Positions 55,022 to 64,000 of a DNA stretch of 64,000 nt are shown in pieces. Location: positions 124,001-188,000 of the forward strand of contig JAFCMP010000064.1 in the NCBI GenBank assembly GCA_017506865.1, read 5' to 3'. The DNA comes from Tribonema minus. Taxonomy: Eukaryota; Sar; Xanthophyceae; Tribonematales; Tribonemataceae. Each line of letters opens with the position of its first letter. Within the stretch, counting starts at the first letter, position 1. The notes under the pieces were generated by a model. That model was not told where the DNA came from, searched no databases, and saw only the letters and a list, made by a program, of their open reading frames with translations. The position numbers and the translations under genes are program-made.

Positions 55022-55142
55022 TCAGTAATCGTTGAGGCTGTATGCCCCGTACGCGGACGGCGCAGCGGCAGCGGCTGAGGTTTGCCACGTGTAGTTACCA
55101 AAGCCGCCACCGCCGCCGCTGCCGCCGATGCCCGAGCGCTCG

Positions 55143-55179
<37 letters not shown>

Positions 55180-57881
55180 TGTACAGATTCGCCTGGCGTG
55201 CGAAGGCCGCCGCCAGCTGCGACGCGGGGCTGCCGAGGTCGGGTAGGTAGGTATCCGACCGGACATCCGCACCATACCCCATACCCCCCGCCGCCGCCCT
55301 GCGCCCCCCGCCGCCGCCGCCGCCGCCACCGCCGCTGCTGCTCCCCTCCAGGGGATCCACCAGCCCTAGCAGCCGCGCAAAGCTGCGGCTTGCTGCGCCG
55401 CGAGTGAGCGTCGCGCCGCCGGCGGCGGCGGCGGCGGGCGGCGGCTGCCTGAAGGAGAAGTCCTTGTCGGGGCAGTCGCTGCCAAAGTTGAAGTTGTGGT
55501 TGCCGCCGGCGAAGTTGCTGTTGGCGTCGTACCGCGGCGCCCTGCCGCCGCAGCCGCCGCTGCTGCTGCGCGCAGCCAGGTACTCGCCCGCCATGCCGCC
55601 GTACGCGGCGGCGGCGGCAGCAGCAGCGGCAGCGGACTCGCGCGTGTAGCCGCCCCGCAGCGGCGCGCCGACAATGTGGCCGGACCGAGTCAGGCCGTCG
55701 TCGCTCCCAGGGGGATAGCAGGGGTCCAGCAGTGCGGGGCTGAGAGAGCGGTCGTACACGCCTGCGTAGCCGCTGCCGCCGCCGCCGCCGCCGCCGCTGC
55801 CGTACAGCGCGTGGTGCTGCTCCGAGAGCATCATGGCGGCGCTGCGCGCGGCGGCGGCGGCAGCGCGCCCGTCGTCGCAGATGATGTCGAGGTGATCCAG
55901 GCTCGGCGGCACGATGACGATATCTTCCTCTTCCAGAGGGCTGCCGGGCCTCTCGACAGCGGGCGGCAGCACCCCCGCTGCGGCCATGGCCATGGCCCAG
56001 GAACCGCGCCGGCCGTGGAGGCCCAGTCCGAGACCGTTCCACCCAGGAACGCGCGGCGTGAGCAGCACGAATTCTGCCACCTTATACGAGATGTCCTCTT
56101 CGATCTCTGTGGAGCCGACGGAGCCGCGGCGGCTGTGCGCCCTGTAGCTCGGCATGCGTCGCATCTGCCGCGGCGCCTGCGCCTGCTGCTGCTGCGGCTG
56201 CTGCTGCTGCTGGTGCTGCTGCTGCTGCGGAAGGTGTTGCAGCGTCGGCGACGGCGCGTGGAACGCCGAACCCTGCTGCTGCTTCTGCTGCTGCTGCTGA
56301 CGAGGCCGCTGCTGCGGCAGCTGCGCCGGGTCGAATGCGAACGCCTGCTGCTGCTGCTGCTGCTGCGGCTGCAAGTGCTGCTGCGCCGGGTCGAACGCGA
56401 ACGCCTGCTGCTGCTGCTGCTGCTGGTGCTGCGGCGGCGGCGACAGCACCGAATCCATTGAGAACGCCGCCATGTGCAGCGCGCGCGGCGAGCGGCCACC
56501 CTGCGGCGACAGCGTCTCCAGCGGAGGCAGCGTCGCGGCGCCGGCGGCAGCAGCGGCAGCAGCGTCAATGTCCAACGCGCCCCACGCCCACTTGGCGTCC
56601 TGGTGCACAGGCGACAGCGGCGGCTGGCACAGCTTGTTGAAGCGCCCGGGGCGCTGCTCCACGAACAGGAGCGTGTCGGTGATGTCATCGGCGGCGGCGC
56701 GCGCGCTGCTAGGGTTGGGGTTGCAGCCGTCGTCGTCGTCATCGTCGCTCAGCGCGCCGCCGCAGCCGGCCGCGACCACCGCGGCGACGAGCTTGCGCGC
56801 GCTGCGCGCGCGGTTCTGCGGCCCCTTGGCGCGCTTCTTGTGGTGCCGCTTCTTGTGCTTGGCCAGGTGCGCCGCGCCGCTGCCACCGCCGCTGCCGCTG
56901 CCGCCGCCGCCGCGCGTGGACGAGGCGTCGCTGCCCTCGCAGTCGTGCCACGGCGCCAGCGCCGCGGCCAGCCACTCGCTCGCGCTGCCGCCGCCGCCGC
57001 CGCCGCCGTCTGCGTGGCCGGCGGCGCTGCCGCTGGAGCTGTAGCTGCCGTCGCCGCCGCCGCCGCCGCCGCCGCCGTACCACTGCTCGTCGAGGTGCCT
57101 GAAGCTCTCGAGCCCTCCCACATCTGGGTGCAGGGGGTAGGGCGATGATAGGGCTGCAGGTGCCTGGGCGCGTGCGGGGGTGGGGCGTGGACTGCGCAGC
57201 GGGGAACATGCCCCGGAAGGCAGCTGTTGAGCACAGGGGGTTTGCCGACCAGCCCCCGCTCCGTCGTGGCTCGTTGTTGAAGCAGGCTCGCCTGATGCCG
57301 CTGGCGCCGCACACTCGCCTGTCTCAGCCTCCCTCGCCAGCCTCAGCTTGGTCAGCTCCTTAAGCTCCTGTACCGTGAGCCCGTGAGGCATCGGCACTAT
57401 CTCGGGAGTTGTGGTACAAACCGAAGTGGAGCTCTGCGAGCGATGGTGTCCGGATTGTGGATCACTCGCGTCGCTGGCCCCAGGCTGACTGCCCTTCGCC
57501 CCCGTTCCAGCCGCGGCAGGCCGTGGCAGAGGAGATGTCGACCTAGATCTCGCAGCATTGCCTGCGTTCAGCCAGTAGCACACATCGCACATCGTCACTG
57601 ATTTGTCAACGCGCGCCGTAATTCTAAAACTTTCAGCAAGCGAACAAGATGGCGCAAACGCACAGGTTCATATAATTTCCCACTTCAGCCAAATTTGTGC
57701 TCGAAAGACAACCAGAGCATGGTGCGTCTAGCCTCTCACCAGCCAGCAGATGCGTTTCCGCTATTCTCTTGGCGGTCATCTGCTTGAGCTGCTGGACACT
57801 GATCCCCTTAGGCAGCCCCACAGTTGGGGACGCACTGCCGCTGCTGGCAGTGTGCCTGTGCATTTGCGCCACCGACGCCAT
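55022..57881 (-). CDS. Large disordered protein with two copies of an LKxxT motif
   Basis: Two exons, 57740-57881 and 55022-57561, join in phase (GCT G|GC AAT) to 893 residues from the ATG at 57881; the frame is open further upstream, so the true start may be earlier. A short helical motif occurs twice: LPKGISVQQLKQMTAKRIAE in exon 1 and MPHGLTVQELKELTKLRLAR in exon 2. Both are the only strongly amphipathic segments in the N-terminal part. The remainder is low complexity: polyG, polyA and polyQ, a basic AKHKKRHHKKRAKGPQNRAR stretch that could be a nuclear signal, and two AFAFDPAQ repeats. Isolated folded-looking islands include EIEEDISYKVAEFVLLTPRV. Function is unknown; similar motif-bearing proteins are, I believe, found in other stramenopiles, but this was not checked. 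Confidence 0.7.
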
Positions 57882-59214
57882 CGTGTCCTCCGAGCGCTCT
57901 AGCACGCCTGCGTCAGCATCGCCATCGCCGTCCTTGTTGGTCTCACGAGATGTGTGTTTGTTAGTTTTTTTTTTGGCGCGCCTCTGTAACTGTCGAACGA
58001 AGCCCGAGGGGCTCTCTCCAGCGAGCCCCTCACACAGACTGTTTTTTTGAATTTTATTCGCTGGCGCGGCAGGATGGTGAGGAGCCATATACAAAAACAG
58101 CAGGCCTGCACGTACGCGACCTGCCCATGCTGCTTTTGTGCGGTCCGCTCCCATCATGCACGTCATTCGTGCCCGCGTTGACCTCCCTCGGTCTCTCAGG
58201 CTTGCACGACGACACTATGCACACGGGGTTCACACACTACATGTGATGCACGGGGTTCACGACATCCCAACACAAGGCACAGCTTATTCACTTCGCGCTG
58301 CTGCAGAAGCTTCTGACCTGCCAGCTTGCCACGGCGCCAGGGCACTAAAACGAGCGTGTCCAGTTACGCAGTTACGCATTACCTGGGTACATGACATGAT
58401 GCGATGCCTGGGAAGTTTTGTGCGCAGCCGTGTTTCTTACCTACAGTATTCAGATGCAGTGCTGCGTTGTGATGTAACTGAAGTTGACTTGCATGCGCTG
58501 CTGTTTATGCTGCTGCATTCATTCATTTATACATGAACAATTACTGCCATCATTTATAAATGCACTTCAACATTATAAATCAAAACAAGTACCTGAACGA
58601 AGACCTTGACCAACATTCGCTGACGACTGCATTCGACCTGTGCCCATTTGAACAATGCCAGTCACTTCCCTGTCATCTGACAGCCCATATGAAAACTGAC
58701 ACCGCCAGCGGTGCCACCTGATGATAACAAAGCTCAGGGCAAACAATGAAGCAGCGTTCATACACATTGCACGTGGCGTGGATTCAATGTCGTAGCATTG
58801 CATTGCTGGAGTGCACCGTGTGTGGCAAAGCGCTGCTGTTACCAAGGATACATGCCTACCCCCTACCCCCCCCCCCCTCACAACTCGTCTTGGCTGGAAA
58901 CGTGCCAGCCATCCCATGGAACAGAAATGTTCACACTTTAAACGCCTCTGTCGCCAGAGTGCAGGTGCTGCTGTAAGGTACACAGTCCACGCAGACCATC
59001 GGAAGGAGGAAATGGGTATGCCCATTCGGGGGACTGTTGCAGTTGCTGCTAGACTACTGAGTAGTACTGACTCTGGAGGATGCCAGCAGCAGCAGCGCAT
59101 TGCTCGTGCTGCAGCTCCGATTGCCAGCGCTTATTTACACGTGCGTTGCCGTTCAGCCGCAGTAACAAATCCCAACTACTTCGACCTCAATGATGATGAG
59201 GTCACTGAGATAGA
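57882..59214. other. Intergenic region, weak plus-strand frame near its end
   Basis: A plus-strand frame from about 59010 ends at 59231 with NPNYFDLNDDEVTEIDHCCG and overlaps the CMC2 3' end by a few bases. It could be a last exon of a convergent gene but has no supported upstream exon. A run of Ts lies at 57963-57975. Nothing else is recognised. Confidence 0.35.
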
Positions 59215-60049
59215 TCACTGCTGCGGTAGCTGATCTGGCAAACCAGCAGCTGCTGCCTCCAGTGCCTGCCTCTCTGCGGTTCGCTGCCGCCTCTTTTCAT
59301 CCATCGCTTTCGCAGACTCCATGTTTGCCTTGTAGCGAGCGATCTTCTCCTGGCGGAAGCATTTGTCGAGCGCAGTCTTGGCCTCATTGCATGCTCCCAG
59401 GAACTTGCCGTAAGGATTTTCGTCGTGACATTTCACTAGCTGCTCCACCATCTGCATGGTGCAACCGGACGGCCAAAAGCGAGTCACGTGTGTTAGTGCC
59501 AGAGGCAGAGTGAATATGACTACGGGCACGTAGTGATGATGTTAGCCACAACACTTGGTGCCAGGTCAGAAAATAGAGGATGCCCTCAACGATGTATTAT
59601 GGTGGCTTGTATCTCACGGTAAATACTTTGACTGCAGCAGCAGCAGCAGCTGGAGCTGCCTGGTGAGATTCACCCACATGCCGATAATAAGAGCTCTCCA
59701 GGAGCTGATGAGGTGTTGCTGTGAGATAGCACCAAGTCTTGGAACTTCAAGTGTCTGACCTTCAAAGCTGTGGCAATGAAAAGATGGATCCTGGCAGTGA
59801 ATTGCTATGGCAGACTACAATTTCATGACAAGAGCGCCATAAGCTGCTTTGTGCAGCTGTCAACGTCGCTGTCGTGCGTAGCTGATAGACACAAGCTCGA
59901 ACCAGAGTAAACTCAACATGGGCTTTTTAATGGACACACGAAACTTTCATCCGATGTGCATGGGCTGCAACAAGGTAATTGCAGCTAGCTGTAAAAGCTG
60001 CACTGACCTCCTGGCACATCGGGTGCGGCTTGAATAGTGGGGGATGCAT
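59215..60049 (-). CDS. CMC2: CMC2-like twin-CX9C mitochondrial protein
   Basis: Acts in cytochrome c oxidase assembly in the mitochondrial intermembrane space in other eukaryotes. Two exons, 60008-60049 (MHPPLFKPHPMCQE) and 59215-59451, join in phase 0 to 92 residues, the usual size. The first helix is CQEMVEQLVKC and the second CNEAKTALDKC, each Cys-x9-Cys, which form two disulfides after import by Mia40. The exon junction splits the first CX9C. HPPL..HP.C, CHDENP and KCFRQEK are family landmarks of CMC2. The C-terminal KRRQRTAERQALEAAAAG extension is charged. It is divergent from the ABC transporter gene, 386 bp away. Confidence 0.92.
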
Positions 60050-60435
60050 GGCGCCTCGCTTGGCTCGCCAAGAAGCAAGTGTTTGTCGGTGGGTACGTGG
60101 CGCTGTCCTTTTGCTGGTCTGCCCTGCGAAACCCACAGCGCTGTCAAGCCGAAAATAGGACCTGCTGATGACCGCACTCAGCTATATCGCGCACACGCGG
60201 CTCTGTTTGCGTGTGTAGAGCGTCGTGCGAGGAGGGGAAGGGGGCTTTCGGGGGCACTTAAAACGCTTTGATTGCAGATCGCTAACTGAAGCGGTGCTCG
60301 TGTGTGTACACTATTGCGGCCATGAACCGGTAGCAAGCGCGCAGCTAGCCTCTGTCCCATAGTTCTCCGCTTTGCAGAGTCAGCTCGCGCTGGCACACTG
60401 CGCATCCTGTACAATAGTTGGACACAGCGGCGAAG
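60050..60435. promoter_or_regulatory. Divergent promoter region between CMC2 and ABC transporter
   Basis: 386 bp between two start codons on opposite strands must contain both promoters. No defined element can be named; a TATA box is not obvious. Confidence 0.5.
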
Positions 60436-63400
60436 ATGCACACCTCCAGGACTGGTGTTTACGAGCTGGAGCTTGCACCACTAGCAGGCCCGAGCAGCAT
60501 TCTAATGGATGATGCAGAGCAGCAGAAACTGCTGCTCGAAGCGTCGCCACCAATCGATGACAGTAGTGTCCGAGAGTCTTTCAACAATGCCCCTGGAGCG
60601 ATGGCACCGTCTTGGCGACATAGCTTCCTGCACACTTGGATTGCAGGTGTGATTACTCAGTCTCAACAAGGCGCTTTGAGTGCACGCTGCCTGCCGCCGC
60701 TGCCGCCAGAGGACACAGCCGAGCAGGTGCACCTGGCCTTTTGCACTCAATGGAACACACAGCTGAACGGTATTGGCAGAGGCGGCATGTCCAAGCGCAC
60801 CCGCAAGCGCCGGGAATCCCGCCCTCCCTCTCTGTTCTGGGCGCTGATGCAAGCTTTCGGCAGCTCTCTCGTAGAGGCGGCGTGGCTGCTGGCAGGGCAC
60901 TGCGTGGCGCTGCTCATTTCCCTGCAGCTGCTAAGCATGGCGCTGCGGCACGTGGATCTCGTCACGATGTATGGCGACAGGGGAACGGCGCTGGGGGAGG
61001 GCCTGGTGGTGGTGTGCGCGTTGGCGGCGGCGACGGCGGCGTGCACTGTGCTGCTGCGGCGCTACGATTTCGTGTGCCAGCGGGTGGCAATGCAGCTGGA
61101 AGCGGCGGCGGTGCTCGCTGTGCAACACAAGGTATGTATGCATTGAAGTTACTATCATCCAACAACCTGCCCTAGGGCAGTTCAACCAAAGTGTAACATC
61201 AAGTCGCCGCTGCGCGCGTTACACCTGGCGCCCCCACACCAAAAGTGCCGTGTACACATCTGCTGCTGCGTTGATCTTTCACGTTGAGGCGGCAGACTGC
61301 GGGTCACCAATCCGTTGAGACATGCTGCACGACCCGCTCATGAAGAACCCCAAGTGCTGCCCTCTCCTTCACCCTTCGGGTTTTGGCTGCTGCTGCTGCC
61401 GCTGTCCCTGTCAGCCACGTGCGGCATCCTACGCCGCATTGCTGACCAGTTTCTCAAACAGCATGTCTCGCTGCCTTGACAAGTCTTGAAGATGCGCCAC
61501 CCCCTTCGGGCACTGCCTGATCGCTGCCACCCCTATAAAACTGAGCACTGCCACCGTTCCAGGCATGGCTGAGCACTGCCACGCCCATACAACTGAGCAC
61601 TGCTGTTGCCACTCCGCCTGAGCGCTGCCACCCCCTGAAACTGAGCACTGCTGTTGCCACTGCGCCTGAGCGCTGCCACCCCATGATACTGAGCACTGCT
61701 GTTGCCTCTACAACTGAGCGCTGCCACCCCCATAAAACTGAGCACTGCCACCCCCCTCCCCCGCAGGCGCTTCGCCTCAGCGCGGCCACGCTGTCGCGCC
61801 TCTCCCCCGCCGCAGCCGCGACGCTCGTCGACCACGACTGCAAGATCCTCGCGTCAGCAGCTCAGCACGCGCACGCCATCTGGGCCACACCCGCCCAGAC
61901 TCTGCTCATACTGGTGTTTTTGGGGGTGGAGTGGGGGTGCGCAGCAGCGCTGCTGGCGGCAGCAGCGCTGGTGCTGCCGGCGGCGGCGGTGGCGGCGGAA
62001 GACTACGCTCGAGAGCGCGCCGCGCGCGCCGACAGGGAGGCCGCCTCGCTGCGGAGAGCGCTGCTGCTGCCGCCGCTGGTCGCCGCTGCTGCTGCTGCAG
62101 CGCCGCCGGCCGCGCGGCCGCACCATCGCGATGCCGCCGCCGCCGCCGCCACGGCGGAGTATCCGCTGCAGGGCGCGCTGGCGGCGACGCTGGCGCGGCG
62201 CGCGCGCGCCGCGAGAGCGGAGCGCTGCTGCCGTTCGCTGGCGCACGCGGCGCTGCACGGCGCGCCGCTCGCGCTCGCCGCCGCCGCGCTGCTGCTGCTG
62301 CGGCCGTCGCGCAGCGGCAGCGGCGCGCTGCCCACAGCGGCAGTGCTCAGCGGCCTGGCGGCGCTGCAGGCGCTGCGCGAGGCGGCGTGCGGCGCGCCCG
62401 GCGCCGCCGCGCAGCTCGCGGCGGCGGCGCTCGCGCTGCGGCGGCTGCAGCGCTTCCTGCTGCTGGCGGAGCGCGCGCCCGTCGCGCCGGCGCCACCGCC
62501 GCCGCCGCAGCAGCAGCAGCAGCGCACCGCCGCCGCCGCCGCAGAGGACCCCCTCGTCTCTATCGCGTGCGGAACATTCGTCTGGGACCCCGTGGCGGAG
62601 CTATCTGAGACAGAGGCGCTGAAGCGGGAGCTGGAGCTGAGCCGTGCCATCGCGCGCGAAGCTGACCGCGCCGCCGCGTCGCTGGCGGCGTCTCTTGAGG
62701 CCAGCCAGTCGCAGCTGGCGGCGGTGGCGGCAAGCCCTGGCGGCATCAGCGGCAGCAGCGGCGGCGGCGGCGGCGCGCGCGGCCACCGCAAGTCCATCAG
62801 CTGGACGCCCGATGCCGCGGCGGTTGCGGCAGCAGTGTCGCCGCCGCGCAACGTCGACGGCTCGCTGGTACGGTTCGCGGCGCTGAACCTGGCGCGCCGC
62901 CGCGGCAGCGACGGCGGCCACGCTGCTGCCGCGCAAGCGGCGCTCTGCAGCAGCAGCGGCAGCAGCAGCAGCAGCGGCAGCAGGGGTCAGGGGCTCGGCG
63001 GCTGCCGCGTAAGCATGGCGCCGGGGGTGTTGGGGGGGGTTGCGGGGGGGGGTGTTGCCAGGGTGCCTGTGCGACAGGAGAGGGTGCCGCGGGAAGAGCT
63101 GCTAGCGCTGTCGCGCGTGGAGCTTGAGGTGTGGGGGGGGCAGCTAGTCGGGGTCCTGGGCGCAAGGTATGTATGTACGTTTGGCCAACATGCACTCACA
63201 AGTTGAAGTTGGCGGTTGTGCGCTTGCCATCTGCATTTAGTCGTGAAGACTGAAGAGCTCACATTGGTGGTATTTGGCCCTCCTGTCGGCACTGGGCACC
63301 TGACCAGTACTGGAGCTGCTGGGACGCAGTCGAGAGCTTCATGCGCTCTGAGCTGAAGTTACTGATATCAGTTGAAGTTGATGAGCACTGCCGTGCACAC

Positions 63401-64000
63401 GACAGCAGCTGATGCCTCAGCGTGCAATGCCTTGCTTCCCTCCGCTTTAATCTCTGCAGCGGCAGCGGCAAGAGCACGCTGCTGGCGGCGCTGCTCGGCG
63501 AGGCGCGCCGCGCCGCCGGCCGCCGCAGCATGCGCGCCCAAGTCGCCCACGTCGGCGCCGCGACCTTCCTGCTGCAAGGCAGCGTGCGCGCCAACGTTCT
63601 CTTTGGCGCGCCGTTCCGTGCGGCGCGCTATGCCGCGGTGCTGCGCGCCTGCGGCCTCGACCGCACTGATGCTGCCGCGCCGCCGCTGCTGCTGCGCGCC
63701 GGCGCCGTGCGCAACTGCCGTACCTGCCGCTGCTGCTGCGCGCTGCGCGCGCGCGCCGCGCTGGCGCGCGCCCTCATGTCCGACGCTCCCGTCCTCCTCA
63801 TCGATGACGTAATCGACGACATTGCGGAGTCTGTGCGCGACGCCATCCGCGACGCCGTGGCGCGCGAGGGGCGCTGCGTGGTGCTGGCGACGCGCCGCCC
63901 GCGCGCGCTGCTGCGCGCCGCCGACCGCGCGCTGCTGCTTGACGGCGGGCGCGTCGTGCACGCGCTGCCGTATGAGCGGCTGCTGGCGACGGCGGAGGGC
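60436..64000 (+). CDS. ABCC (MRP)-type ABC transporter, N-terminal half, partial
   Basis: ATP-driven exporter of organic anions or conjugates in its family; substrate unknown. Exons 60436-61131, 61767-63166 and 63460-64000 (running off the window) join in phase, giving 878 residues so far. Landmarks in ABCC order: LPPLPPEDTAEQVH before the membrane domain, SLFWALMQAFGSSLVEAAWL, ALRLSAATLSRL, LVDHDCKILASAAQHAHAIW, the intracellular loop EDYARERAARADREA, and more Ala/Leu-rich helices. A long linker with polyP/polyQ and polyS follows, then NBD1: GASGSGKSTLLAALLGE (Walker A, split by an intron) and PVLLIDDV (Walker B). The LSGGQ signature and the Q-loop Gln are not recognisable. The second half lies beyond the window. 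The extreme GC and Ala bias is shared with neighbours. Confidence 0.85.
61500..61766 (+). repeat. Minisatellite in ABC transporter intron 1
   Basis: The words CTGAGCACTGCTGTTGCCAC and CTGAGCGCTGCCACCCC alternate about eight times up to the acceptor at 61766. The unit (about 45-50 bp) ends in the same CACCCC tract that precedes the true CCCGCAG acceptor, so it may be a repeated acceptor region without coding sequence. Confidence 0.7.

Noticed and set aside
55496-57148. Long plus-strand frames opposite the 893-aa gene
   Set aside because: These are shadows produced by GC-rich third positions. The minus strand has the conserved motif pair and an in-phase intron.

Overview
This is nuclear DNA of a eukaryotic alga, most likely a photosynthetic stramenopile (ochrophyte); I cannot name the species. 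Genes are split by long GT-AG introns, TTAGGG-type repeats are scattered through introns, and two predicted plastid proteins start with a hydrophobic signal peptide followed by an Ala-Phe step (SVRA-FQ and GGCA-FC), the ASAFAP-like bipartite presequence of secondary red plastids.

Layout. 609-12870 (+): the last nine recognisable coding exons of a plant-type ATP-phosphofructokinase whose first exons lie left of the window. 14133-14924 (-): an intronless unknown gene between ~180-bp inverted repeats. 16641-18268 (-) and 18385-19194 (+): a divergent pair, a plastid-targeted unknown and an ARM-like helical repeat protein. 20079-22224 (-): a frame-disrupted unknown gene whose 3' end runs into a large palindrome. 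22979-23908 (-): an RGG/Gly-rich protein. 24677-30104 (-): exons of a ubiquitin-specific protease, with a Q/H-rich region that probably forms its C-terminus. 33849-41416 (+): a complete nine-exon plastid homogentisate prenyltransferase. 42857-52250 (+): a complete eight-exon TKL-type protein kinase. 55022-57881 (-): a large disordered protein. 59215-60049 (-): the mitochondrial twin-CX9C protein CMC2. 60436-64000 (+): the first half of an ABCC-type ABC transporter, running off the window.

The outstanding feature is the intron content. Around most exons of the PFK, prenyltransferase and kinase genes there are one to five degenerate partial copies of that same exon, usually carrying its splice junction, spaced about 85-165 bp apart. 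I call them ghost exons; more than forty are visible. They explain much of the intron length. One array was later hit by a hAT-like MITE with a clean 8-bp target duplication.

The genes do not form a pathway: glycolysis (PFK), plastoquinone/tocopherol synthesis (prenyltransferase), protein turnover (USP), signalling (kinase), respiratory-chain assembly (CMC2) and transport (ABCC) sit side by side as expected for a eukaryotic chromosome. Exon joins below were made by hand from splice sites, reading phase and remembered family motifs; no alignment or transcript data were available.
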